Origin: DASUPK01 sp963774305
GTDB lineage: Bacteria; Actinomycetota; Thermoleophilia; Solirubrobacterales; 70-9
Reading direction: 5' to 3'
Assembly: GCA_963774305.1 (NCBI GenBank)
Contig: CAVZEM010000011.1
Coordinates: 62,001 to 126,000, forward strand
DNA length: 64,000 nucleotides
Made by a program: the position numbers and the translations under genes. Of the stretch, positions 24,302-32,616 are shown piece after piece. Below the pieces are notes generated by a model. The model had not been told where the DNA came from, did not search any database, and saw nothing but the letters and a program-made list of their open reading frames with translations. The stretch's first letter is position 1. The number at the start of each line of letters is the position of its first letter.

Positions 24302-24711
24302 GCGAGCCCTTCCGCCACAGCCTTCGGGTTCGCTACAACGAGTGCGACCCGCAGGGCGTCGTCTTCAACGCCAACTACCTGACCTATTTCGACATCACCA
24401 TGGGCGAGCTCTGGCGGGAGCTCGGCGGCTACCAGGAAATGGTCGAGGCGGGAGTGGACATGGTCGTCGGCGAGGCGAACATTCGCTACCGCGACGCGCT
24501 TCGCTTCGACGACGAGTTCGAGATTCGGGCCACGGTGACCCGGCTCGGAGACACCTCGATGACCACCGAGCTCACCCTGGATCGCAATGGGACCACCGTT
24601 GCCGAGTGCGAGCTGCGTCACGTCTTCATCGAAACCGGGGGCGGGAAGACCTCTCCTATCCCCGAGGCGATTCGCTCGGGTCTGGCTCGCTACTCGTCCG
24701 GGCGGGGCTGA
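24298..24711 (+). CDS. Hot-dog acyl-CoA thioesterase (YbgC/4HBT-like) coupled to mcl
   Basis: A 137-residue 4-hydroxybenzoyl-CoA-thioesterase-like enzyme. The catalytic segment is VRYNECDPQGVVFNANYLTY, with the Asp and the Gly/Asn pattern of the family. The GTG start overlaps the mcl stop (GTGA), so both are made together. In the pathway (S)-malyl-CoA must be hydrolysed to malate; the known malyl-CoA thioesterase is CitE-like, so a hot-dog enzyme doing this job is a hypothesis from the coupling. General acyl-CoA hydrolysis is the alternative. Confidence 0.85.
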   Translation: MSEPFRHSLRVRYNECDPQGVVFNANYLTYFDITMGELWRELGGYQEMVEAGVDMVVGEANIRYRDALRFDDEFEIRATVTRLGDTSMTTELTLDRNGTTVAECELRHVFIETGGGKTSPIPEAIRSGLARYSSGRG

Positions 24712-24716
24712 GCTCT

Positions 24717-26084
24717 TCAGGAGGCGAGCGCGGGTGCCTCGGGCAGGTGCTCGAGCGCCTCTGAGAGCTCGTCCTCGGAGAGCTCCAGATCCTCGAGCTC
24801 GCCGGCGAAGTAGGCCGCGTAGGCGGACATGTCGAAGTGGCCGTGACCGGAGAGGTTGAAGAGGATCACCCTCTCCTCCCCGGCCTGCTTGGCCGCCTCG
24901 GCCTCGTCGAACACGGCGCGGATCGCGTGCGCGGGCTCCGGCCCGGGAATGATGCCCTCGCAGCGGGCGAAGCGGACGGCCGCCTCGAATGCGGCAGTCT
25001 GCTTGATCGCGGTGGCCTCGACCAGGCCCTCCTTGACCAGGGCGCAGAGGCTCGGCGCGTCGCCGTGGTAGCGCAGGCCGCCGGCGTGCACCGGCGGCGG
25101 GACGAAGTCGTGCCCCAGCGTGTACATCGGCATCAGCGGAGTCATGCCGACGGTGTCGCCGAAGTCATACGCGTAGCGCCCCCGCGTCAGGGTCGGGCAG
25201 GCCGCGGGCTCGGCGCCCACGAACCGCGTCTCGGTGCCCTCGCGGAGGCGCTGTCGCAGGAAGGGATACGCGACCCCGGCGAAGTTGGAGCCGCCGCCGA
25301 CGCAGCCGATGACGACGTCCGGGGACTCGCCGGCCATCTCCATCTGCTTGATGCACTCCTGGCCGATCACCGTCTGGTGCAGGCAGACATGGTTGAGGAC
25401 CGAGCCCAGGGAGTAGTTCGTGTCGTCGGACTGGGCGGCCACCTCGACGGCCTCGGAGATCGCGATCCCGAGGCTGCCTGACTCGTGCGAGGCCTGTGAG
25501 CGGCCGGCCTCGGTGAGATCGGAAGGGCTGCGGTGGACCGTCCCGCCCCAGGTCTCGATCATCGCCTTGCGGTACGGCTTCTGGTCGTAGGAGATGCCGA
25601 CCATGAAGACCTCGCACTCGAGGCCGAAGAGCTGGCAGGCGAGCGCCATCGCCGAGCCCCACTGCCCGGCGCCGGTCTCGGTCGAGATCTTCCTGATCCC
25701 GGCCTCGCGGTTGTAGAAGGCCTGGGCGACCGCGGTGTTCGGCTTGTGCGAGCCCGCCGGTGAGACGCCCTCGTACTTGTAGTAGATGTGGGCCGGGGTA
25801 TCGAGCTCCCGCTCGAGCCGCCTCGCGCGAAGCAGGGGCGTCGGCCGCCAGAGCCGGTAGATGTCCCGGACCTCATCGGGGATCGCGACGTCCGGATCGG
25901 TCGAGACCTCCTGCTCGATCAGGCCCATCGGGAAGATCGGCGCCAGGTCATCGGGGCCGGCGGGCTCCCCGGTGGCCGGGCTGAGCGGCGGGGGCGGCGG
26001 ATCGCCGGGGAGATCGGCGAGCAGGTTCACCCAGCTGGTGGGGATCTCCTCCTCGGGTAGCTGGAACTTCACCGGCTCTCCCAT
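24717..26084 (-). CDS. TrpB2-type tryptophan synthase beta chain-like protein
   Basis: PLP enzyme of 455 residues that condenses indole (or another nucleophile) with serine. The PLP Lys lies in SPAGSHKPNTAVAQA, the phosphate-binding loop is CVGGGSNFAG, and the long N-terminus (VKFQLPEEEIPTSWVNLLAD) and insertions are typical of the TrpB2 subgroup, which is not bound to TrpA. No other trp gene is adjacent, so its role in tryptophan synthesis or indole salvage is open. An in-frame ATG 15 codons upstream exists, but TAGAAT 10 nt before the chosen ATG favours this start. Confidence 0.88.
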   Translation of the reverse strand: MGEPVKFQLPEEEIPTSWVNLLADLPGDPPPPPLSPATGEPAGPDDLAPIFPMGLIEQEVSTDPDVAIPDEVRDIYRLWRPTPLLRARRLERELDTPAHIYYKYEGVSPAGSHKPNTAVAQAFYNREAGIRKISTETGAGQWGSAMALACQLFGLECEVFMVGISYDQKPYRKAMIETWGGTVHRSPSDLTEAGRSQASHESGSLGIAISEAVEVAAQSDDTNYSLGSVLNHVCLHQTVIGQECIKQMEMAGESPDVVIGCVGGGSNFAGVAYPFLRQRLREGTETRFVGAEPAACPTLTRGRYAYDFGDTVGMTPLMPMYTLGHDFVPPPVHAGGLRYHGDAPSLCALVKEGLVEATAIKQTAAFEAAVRFARCEGIIPGPEPAHAIRAVFDEAEAAKQAGEERVILFNLSGHGHFDMSAYAAYFAGELEDLELSEDELSEALEHLPEAPALAS

Positions 26085-26163
26085 CGCGAGCGCGATTCTA
26101 TGCCTCACGCGGTACCCAGTAGTGCGCATTTAGGCAGCAACCCCACGCCCGATACGAGTAGTA

Positions 26164-28197
26164 ATGCGAAGCCGCCTCGCATCGCTCGCTCCAACCCTGC
26201 TCGGCGCCGCCGCGCTGGTGCTCGCGATGGCGCCCGCGAGCGCGCAGGCTCGTGTCACCTGCCACGGCAAGAAGGCCACGGTGGTGCTCGGCGGGGGCAA
26301 CAACAAGTACGTCGCCCCACATCAGGGCCATGGCAACCAGGTGGTCGTCGCCGGCGCCGGCGACGACTACATCGTCACCGGCAAGGGTTCCGACGTGATC
26401 TGCGCCGGCGACGGCAACGACCGGATCCTCGCCGGCAGGGGCACCGACCACGTCTACGGCGGCAGCGGCGACGACACGATCGTCAACGTCAAGGGCAAGG
26501 ACTCGAGCTTCGGCGAGGACGGCAACGACTCCGTCCAGGGAGGCCCGAGCGCCGACACGATCGACGGCGGCACGGGCAACGACACCATCGATGGCGCCAG
26601 CGACCGCGACAATCTCGAGGGCGGATCGGGCGATGACCTGATCCTCGGTGGTGACGGCAGCGACACGATCGACGGCGGCGACGGAACCGACGAGATCCAC
26701 GGCGGGGCCGGCGGCGAGGACATGACCGGCGGGCCCGGAAACGACCGCCTCTACGGCGACCTTCTCGACGACAACATGGACGGCGGGCCCGGCGACGACC
26801 TGCTGGTCGGCGGCCACGGCGGCGACAAGATGAGCGGCGGCAGCGGCAACGATTGGATGCGGGGCGGCCCGAACGGCGACACCTATGCCGGCGGCGACGG
26901 TGTCGACACGGTCAGCTTCGCCGACAACACCCCGTCCTGGGACACGACGAGCGGCGTCACCGTGGACCTGGCAGCCGGCTCAGTCGTGACGCCCGACGGG
27001 ACCGAGACGATGAACGGGGTCGAGGACATCCTCGGCTCGGCCTTCGACGACACGATCAAGGGAACAGGCGGCCCTGACGGCCTGGACGGCGGCCCCGGCA
27101 ACGACAAGATCAACGGCCTTGGGAGTGCCGACAACCTCAACGGCGGCCCCGGCAACGACAGCTGCGACGTCACCCTGGGCGACAAGACGACCGCCTGCGG
27201 CCTGGCCGCGGTCCCCGAGACGCCTCCGGACCCGCGCCCGGCCGGCGCCTACGTCTACATGGACCCGCGCGGCCCCGATCCCGGCCTCTACGTGCTCGGC
27301 CATCAGGGCGGCGGCAACGACGACATCCTCGTGACGGCCGCCGACGGCCTGTTCTCCGTCACCTCGCGGGCCGGCACCGCGATCGCGCGCCTGCCCGGTC
27401 CGATCGACACCTGCGTCGTCCTCGGCTCCCTCGTCAACTGCCCGGCTCCCTCCACCCCGCTCAGCTTCGTCACCGTCTGGGGCGACCAGGGAGACGACCA
27501 CCTGAGCCTGGCCGGCAACTATCCCTCCATGATGTCCACCGTCATGGACGGGGGCCCCGGGAGCGACGTCCTCGACGGGACGCCGGGAGACGACGAGCTC
27601 TTCAGCGGGCAGTCGGGCAACGACGTCCTCAACGGCGGCGACGGCAGCGACGCCCTGCTCGCGCTCGGCACCGGCGGCGACAAGCTCAATGGCGGGCCCG
27701 GCAACGACCAGCTCGTCAGCGCCGACGTCTGCCAGGGCCACGACTACAACGGCGGTCCCGGCTTCGACATCGCCGGCTTCGCCCGTTACTCCTACGCGCC
27801 GAAGAACGGCGTCAAGGCCACCCTCGGCGGCACCGCCACCGACCCGGACCGCAACAACTGCATCCCAACGCACCTCGGCAACGACCTGGAGATCCTCGAG
27901 GGCTCGGACGGCCCGGACATCCTCACGGGGACCAACGGCAAGGACCCGCTGATCCTCGGCCGAGGCGGCAATGACGTCCTCCACGGGATGGGCGGCGCCG
28001 ACGACATCGACGGCGGCAGCGGCATCGACAGCATCTACGGCGACGGCGGCTTCGACACGCTCGAGGCTAAGGACGGCGCCCGCGACCGCGCCGTCGCCTG
28101 CGGCGGCGGTGGAGGCGAGGCCTTCCGCGACAAGAGCGATCCCGCGAGCGGCTGCCGGAAGCTCAAGAAGAGCGCCCGGAAGCGCAAGGGCAGGTAA
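26164..28197 (+). CDS. Secreted RTX-type calcium-binding repeat protein (large)
   Basis: Exported 677-residue protein. The signal peptide MRSRLASLAPTLLGAAALVL ends near AQA. About 45-330 and 455-640 are long arrays of hemolysin-type Ca2+ repeats (GGSGDDLILGGDGSDTIDGG-type nonapeptides), separated by a non-repeat beta domain (about 345-440) and interrupted by SFADNTPSW and FARYSYAPK inserts that resemble the ends of repeat blocks in other surface proteins. The C-terminus is basic (KLKKSARKRKGR). No catalytic site seen; a surface adhesin or matrix protein is plausible. The stop codon directly abuts that of pckG. Confidence 0.85.
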   Translation: MRSRLASLAPTLLGAAALVLAMAPASAQARVTCHGKKATVVLGGGNNKYVAPHQGHGNQVVVAGAGDDYIVTGKGSDVICAGDGNDRILAGRGTDHVYGGSGDDTIVNVKGKDSSFGEDGNDSVQGGPSADTIDGGTGNDTIDGASDRDNLEGGSGDDLILGGDGSDTIDGGDGTDEIHGGAGGEDMTGGPGNDRLYGDLLDDNMDGGPGDDLLVGGHGGDKMSGGSGNDWMRGGPNGDTYAGGDGVDTVSFADNTPSWDTTSGVTVDLAAGSVVTPDGTETMNGVEDILGSAFDDTIKGTGGPDGLDGGPGNDKINGLGSADNLNGGPGNDSCDVTLGDKTTACGLAAVPETPPDPRPAGAYVYMDPRGPDPGLYVLGHQGGGNDDILVTAADGLFSVTSRAGTAIARLPGPIDTCVVLGSLVNCPAPSTPLSFVTVWGDQGDDHLSLAGNYPSMMSTVMDGGPGSDVLDGTPGDDELFSGQSGNDVLNGGDGSDALLALGTGGDKLNGGPGNDQLVSADVCQGHDYNGGPGFDIAGFARYSYAPKNGVKATLGGTATDPDRNNCIPTHLGNDLEILEGSDGPDILTGTNGKDPLILGRGGNDVLHGMGGADDIDGGSGIDSIYGDGGFDTLEAKDGARDRAVACGGGGGEAFRDKSDPASGCRKLKKSARKRKGR

Positions 28198-30006
28198 CTA
28201 GCCCAGGCGGTCTTCGAGCGCCTTGAGCTGCCCGCGGACCTCGTCCGGGAGGCGGGAGCCGAACTGCGCCAGGTGCGACTCGACCTGGTGCAGCTGCTGG
28301 CGCACCTCGTCGGGGTCCACCTTGAGCAGGGTCTCCATGTCCTCATCGGAGATGTCGAGACCCTCGGTGTTGATGTCGCTCGGCGGCGGCACCAGGCCGA
28401 TCGGGGTCTCGGCGGCCTCGCCCTCGCCCTCGGTGCGGCGGACGATCCACTCGAGGACCCGAGTGTTCTCGCCGAAGCCGGGCCAGATGAAATTGCCGTC
28501 GTCGTCCTTGCGGAACCAGTTGACGACGAAGATCTTGGGCAGCTTCGCGGCGTCGCCCTTCTCGCCGATCTCGAGCCAGTGCTTGAAGTAATCGGCCATG
28601 TTGTAGCCGCAGAACGGCAGCATCGCCATCGGGTCGAAGCGAAGCTGGCCGACCGCGCCCGATGCGGCCGCGGTCGTCTCCACGGACATCGTCGATGCCA
28701 GGAAGACCCCGTGCTCCCAGTCGAACGCCTGGTGGACCAGCGGCACGACCGTCGCGCGGCGGCCGCCGAACATGAACGCGTCGATCGGCACGCCGGCCGG
28801 ATCGTCCCAGGCAGGGTCGAAGGTCGGGCACTGCGTCACCGAGACCGTGAAGCGCGAGTTCGGGTGCGCGGCCGGCTCGTCCTTGTCGGGCGTCCAGTCG
28901 CGGCCCTTCCAGTCGATCAGGTGATCGGGCGCCTCACCCATCCCCTCCCACCAGATGTCGCCGTCATCGGTCTTGGCGACGTTGGTGAAGATCGTGTCGC
29001 TCTCGACCGTCTTCATGGCGTTGGGGTTGGTCTTGACGCCTGTACCGGGCGCGACGCCGAAGAAGCCGGCCTCGGGGTTGACCGCGTAGAGGCGGCCGTC
29101 CTCGCCGAAGCGGATCCAGGCGATGTCGTCGCCGATCGTCTCGACCTTCCAGCCGGGCAGGCTGGGCGGCAACATCGCGAGGTTGGTCTTGCCCGACGCC
29201 GAGGGGAACGCCGCCGCCAGGTGCTTGACCGTGCCCTCGGGCGAGGTCAGCTTGATGATCAGCATGTGCTCGGCCATCCAGCCCTCGTCGCGGGCCATCA
29301 CCGAGGCGATGCGGAGCGCCAGGCACTTCTTGCCGAGCAGGGCGTTGCCGCCGTAGCCCGAGCCGAAGGACCAGATCTCGCGGGCCTCCGGGAAGTGGAC
29401 GATGTACTTCGTCTCGTTGCACGGCCATGGCACGTCGTGCTCGCCGTGGGTGAGCGGCATGCCCACCGAATGGATGCAGGGGACGAAGTCGCCGTCCTCG
29501 CCGAGCGCCTCGAGGGCCTTGGCGCCCATGCGGGTCATGATCCGCATCGAGGCGGCCACGTAGGCCGAGTCGGTGACCTGGACGCCGATCTGCGCCACCG
29601 GCGAACCGATCGGGCCCATCGAGAAGGGCACCACGTACATCGTGCGGCCCTGCATGGAGCCGCTGAAGAGGTCGGTGAGCACCTCCCGCATCTCCTCCGG
29701 GTTGTGCCAGTTGTTGGTGGGACCCGCGTTCTCCTCCTTCTCTGAGCAGATGAACGTGCGGTCCTCGACCCGGGCCACGTCGTCGGGGTCGGAGCGAGCG
29801 AGATAGGAGTTGGGACGCTTGGCGTCGGAGAGCTTCTCGAAGGTGCCGGCGTCGACCAGCGTCTGGGAGAGCTCGTCGTACTCGGCCGCGGATCCGTCAC
29901 ACCAGTGGATCGAGTCGGGCTGGGTCAGCTCTGCGATCTCCTCGACCCAGGAGAGCAGCTTGGCGTGCTTGGTCGGTGCCTCTGTCGCGGCAGTTGTCTC
30001 ACTCAC
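28198..30006 (-). CDS. pckG: Phosphoenolpyruvate carboxykinase (GTP)
   Basis: Converts oxaloacetate and GTP to PEP and CO2, the first step of gluconeogenesis from C4 acids. About 602 residues, the GTP-type length. The kinase P-loop is FPSASGKTNLAM, the oxaloacetate region includes SFGSGYGGNALLGKKC, and FMFGGRRATVVPLV and NWFRKDDDGNFIWPGFGENT are diagnostic of PEPCK-GTP. The start is uncertain: GTG at 30006 lies 12 nt after AAGGAG, whereas a TTG at 30018 touches the AAGGAG itself. It diverges from PEP synthase across about 300 bp. Confidence 0.95.
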   Translation of the reverse strand: MSETTAATEAPTKHAKLLSWVEEIAELTQPDSIHWCDGSAAEYDELSQTLVDAGTFEKLSDAKRPNSYLARSDPDDVARVEDRTFICSEKEENAGPTNNWHNPEEMREVLTDLFSGSMQGRTMYVVPFSMGPIGSPVAQIGVQVTDSAYVAASMRIMTRMGAKALEALGEDGDFVPCIHSVGMPLTHGEHDVPWPCNETKYIVHFPEAREIWSFGSGYGGNALLGKKCLALRIASVMARDEGWMAEHMLIIKLTSPEGTVKHLAAAFPSASGKTNLAMLPPSLPGWKVETIGDDIAWIRFGEDGRLYAVNPEAGFFGVAPGTGVKTNPNAMKTVESDTIFTNVAKTDDGDIWWEGMGEAPDHLIDWKGRDWTPDKDEPAAHPNSRFTVSVTQCPTFDPAWDDPAGVPIDAFMFGGRRATVVPLVHQAFDWEHGVFLASTMSVETTAAASGAVGQLRFDPMAMLPFCGYNMADYFKHWLEIGEKGDAAKLPKIFVVNWFRKDDDGNFIWPGFGENTRVLEWIVRRTEGEGEAAETPIGLVPPPSDINTEGLDISDEDMETLLKVDPDEVRQQLHQVESHLAQFGSRLPDEVRGQLKALEDRLG

Positions 30007-30302
30007 TGATGCGTTCAACTCCTTGGTTTCGATGGATTCCCCCTCCCTGCGAGGCGCGAGGTTTTCACACCATTCGGCGCCCAGTCGCGGTCACGCGTCG
30101 GGGATGCCCGGGGATCGTAGGGATTCGTCGATTCTGTGGGCCCCACGGTAGGCGTCAGCTCGCCTCCATCCATCGGGGTTGAGCACCGGCGCCTCTACGT
30201 AGTTCTCCCACCCTGAAGACCGGTGCGCTGCGCGGATGGAACGGGCACGAGCAAGGGCGTAGATTGGCCACACAGATCATTCGCCATCTGAAAGGGGTTC
30301 CG
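30007..30302. promoter_or_regulatory. Divergent promoter region between pckG and ppsA
   Basis: About 300 bp without a convincing ORF, between the two PEP-forming genes. Visible elements are AAGGAG for pckG, a TAGATT -10-like hexamer at 30260-30265 and AAAGGGG at 30291-30297 for ppsA. I see no clear palindromic operator or riboswitch. The shared region would allow common control of gluconeogenesis. Confidence 0.4.
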
Positions 30303-32606
30303 ATGACCGTTTCAACCGCTCTGCTCCGTCGCTTCGAGGATCTCAGCAAGCAGGACGTCGACTACGCCGGCGGCAAGGGCGCGAACCTCGGCGAGATGAC
30401 CGCCGCGGGCCTGCCGGTCCCCCCCGGCTTCGTGGTCGGCGCCTCCTCCTACGCCCTCTTCTGCGACGTGGGCGGGTTGCGCGACCGCATCGAGGAGCGA
30501 CTCTCCTCGGTGGACGTGGACGACACGGCTGCGCTGGACCTCGCCACCAAGGAGGTCCGCAAGATGGTCGAGGCTGAGCCCGTCCCGGACGACGTTGCCA
30601 GCGAGATCCGCGCCGCCTATCTGGAGCTCGCGGGAGATCGCGACAACCCTCCGGTCGCAGTTCGTTCCTCCGCCACCGCCGAGGACACCGAGGCCGCCTC
30701 CTTCGCCGGCATGAACGAGACCTTCCTGAACGTGCGCGGCCCCGACGAGGTCGTCGAGGCCGTCCGCCGCTGCTGGTCCTCGCTGTTCGGGGCCCGCACC
30801 GTCTTCTACCGCGCCAAGCAGGGCTTCGGCCAGGCCGACATGGACATCGCCGTGGTCGTCCAGATTCAGATCCTCTCCACTCGCGCCGGCGTCATGTTCA
30901 CCATCGACCCGGCCTCAGGCGACCGCGATCGCCTTGTGATCGAGGGCTCCCTCGGCCTTGGCGAGTCGGTCGTCTCCGGCCAGGTCTCTCCCGATCGCTA
31001 CGTGATCGACAAGAGTGACCTGCACATCCTCAAGCGCGACGTGAAGCGGAAGGAGCTGGTGATCGAGCCGCTCCCCGACGGGGGCACCCGCACGCGCGAG
31101 CTCTCCGGCGATGAGTCGACCCAGCCGGTCCTCACCGATGACGAGGTCCGCCGCATCGCAGAACTCGGAATCCGCGACGAGAAGCACTACGGCACCCCGC
31201 AGGACACCGAGTGGGCCTTCGACGAGGAGGGCATCGCCTGGATGTTGCAGTCCCGGCCCGTCACCGCCTCCGGCGGCGACACCTCCACCGAGGTCGCCGA
31301 GCCAGAGGGCGAGACGCTGGTGCGCGGCCTTGGCGCCGCCCCGGGCGTCGGCCACGGCGAGGTGAAGATCATCTCCGAGCTCAGCCGGGGCAACGACCTG
31401 AAGGAGGGCGACGTCCTGGTCACCCACATGACCGCGCCCGACTGGGTCCCGCTGATGAGGCGCTCCGCCGCGATCATCACCGACTCGGGAGGCATGACAT
31501 GCCACGCCGCGATCGTCTCGCGCGAGCTCGGCATCCCCTGCGTGGTCGGCGCCGCTGACGCGACATCAAAGCTGCGTGACGGAGAGCTCGTCACCGTGGA
31601 CGCCACCCACGGGACGGTGTACGAGGGCGAAGTCGCCGTCAACGCGCAGGAGCAAGGGTCCGGTGACGGACCCGGCCCCGTAGGGGGTGGGGCACCTGTC
31701 ACCGCGACCCAGCTCCTGGTCAACCTCTCCGAGCCCTCCCAGATCGAGCGGGCCGCGAGCCTCCCCGTCGAGGGCTGCGGCCTGCTGCGCGCCGAGCTGA
31801 TGGTGATCGAGGCACTCGAAGGCCGTCATCCCCGCCTGCTGATCGAGCAGGGCAAGGGCGATGAGTTCGTCGACCGCATGGGCGAGGCCCTGACGAAGTT
31901 CGCCGAGGGATTCGCGCCGCGGCCGATCACCTACCGCACGATCGATTTCCGCTCGAACGAGTTCAAGGGACTCGAGGGCGGCGATCGCTTCGAGCCGGAG
32001 GAGTCGAACCCGATGATCGGCTACCGCGGCGCGCTCCGCTACATGCGCGAGCCCGACCTGTTCGGTCTGGAGCTCGCTGCGATCAAGCGGGTCTGGGACG
32101 CGGGGCACACGAACTTCCACGTGATGCTCCCCTTCGTCCGCACCCCGCGGGAGCTCACCGCCTGCCGTAACCAGATGCGCGACGCCGGCCTGCTCGACCT
32201 CCCCGAGTTCGAGCTGTGGGTGATGGCCGAGGTGCCCTCCGTCTACTTCCACCTCCCCCGCTACGCGGAACTGGGCGTCAAGGGCATCTCAATCGGCTCC
32301 AACGACCTGACCCAGCTGATGCTGGGCGCGGATCGCGACTCCGAGGCCGTCGCCGAGCTGTTCGACGAGCGCGACGCGGCCGTCGCGGACTACCTGCGGC
32401 TGCTGATCCCGCGCGCCAAGGAGCTCGGCCTGTCCACTTCGATCTGCGGCCAGGCGCCCTCCGTGCACCGCGAGTATGCGCAGCTGCTGGTCGAGGCCGG
32501 CATCGACGCGATCTCTGTCAACATCGATGCGGTCGACCGGGCTCGCCGCCTGATCGCCGCCGCCGAGCGCCGCGTGCTGCTCGACGCGGCCCGGTCGGAG
32601 AGCTAG
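30303..32606 (+). CDS. ppsA: Phosphoenolpyruvate synthase
   Basis: Makes PEP from pyruvate and ATP with release of AMP and phosphate. 767 residues with the three expected parts: the ATP-grasp-like N-domain (GGKGANLGEMTAAGLPVPPG, AVRSSATAEDTEAASFAGMN), the swivelling phosphohistidine domain (DSGGMTCHAAIVSRELGIP) and the PEP/pyruvate barrel (YRTIDFRSNEFKGLEGGDRF, GSNDLTQLMLGADRD, the Cys of TSICGQAPS). The RT.D..SNE motif and domain order fit PpsA rather than pyruvate phosphate dikinase. Start: ATG after AAAGGGG. First gene of a long operon with WS/DGAT and the ferredoxin oxidoreductase. Confidence 0.92.
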   Translation: MTVSTALLRRFEDLSKQDVDYAGGKGANLGEMTAAGLPVPPGFVVGASSYALFCDVGGLRDRIEERLSSVDVDDTAALDLATKEVRKMVEAEPVPDDVASEIRAAYLELAGDRDNPPVAVRSSATAEDTEAASFAGMNETFLNVRGPDEVVEAVRRCWSSLFGARTVFYRAKQGFGQADMDIAVVVQIQILSTRAGVMFTIDPASGDRDRLVIEGSLGLGESVVSGQVSPDRYVIDKSDLHILKRDVKRKELVIEPLPDGGTRTRELSGDESTQPVLTDDEVRRIAELGIRDEKHYGTPQDTEWAFDEEGIAWMLQSRPVTASGGDTSTEVAEPEGETLVRGLGAAPGVGHGEVKIISELSRGNDLKEGDVLVTHMTAPDWVPLMRRSAAIITDSGGMTCHAAIVSRELGIPCVVGAADATSKLRDGELVTVDATHGTVYEGEVAVNAQEQGSGDGPGPVGGGAPVTATQLLVNLSEPSQIERAASLPVEGCGLLRAELMVIEALEGRHPRLLIEQGKGDEFVDRMGEALTKFAEGFAPRPITYRTIDFRSNEFKGLEGGDRFEPEESNPMIGYRGALRYMREPDLFGLELAAIKRVWDAGHTNFHVMLPFVRTPRELTACRNQMRDAGLLDLPEFELWVMAEVPSVYFHLPRYAELGVKGISIGSNDLTQLMLGADRDSEAVAELFDERDAAVADYLRLLIPRAKELGLSTSICGQAPSVHREYAQLLVEAGIDAISVNIDAVDRARRLIAAAERRVLLDAARSES

Positions 32607-32616
32607 GAGAAGCGTC

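Noticed and set aside
26400..28100. Regular GGCGAC-rich periodicity resembling a DNA repeat array
   Set aside because: The period follows the codons of calcium-binding nonapeptides in a single open frame; there are no spacers or identical repeats as in CRISPR.
28273..29745. A 490-codon open frame antisense to pckG
   Set aside because: Same codon-bias shadow; the opposite strand has all PEP carboxykinase motifs.
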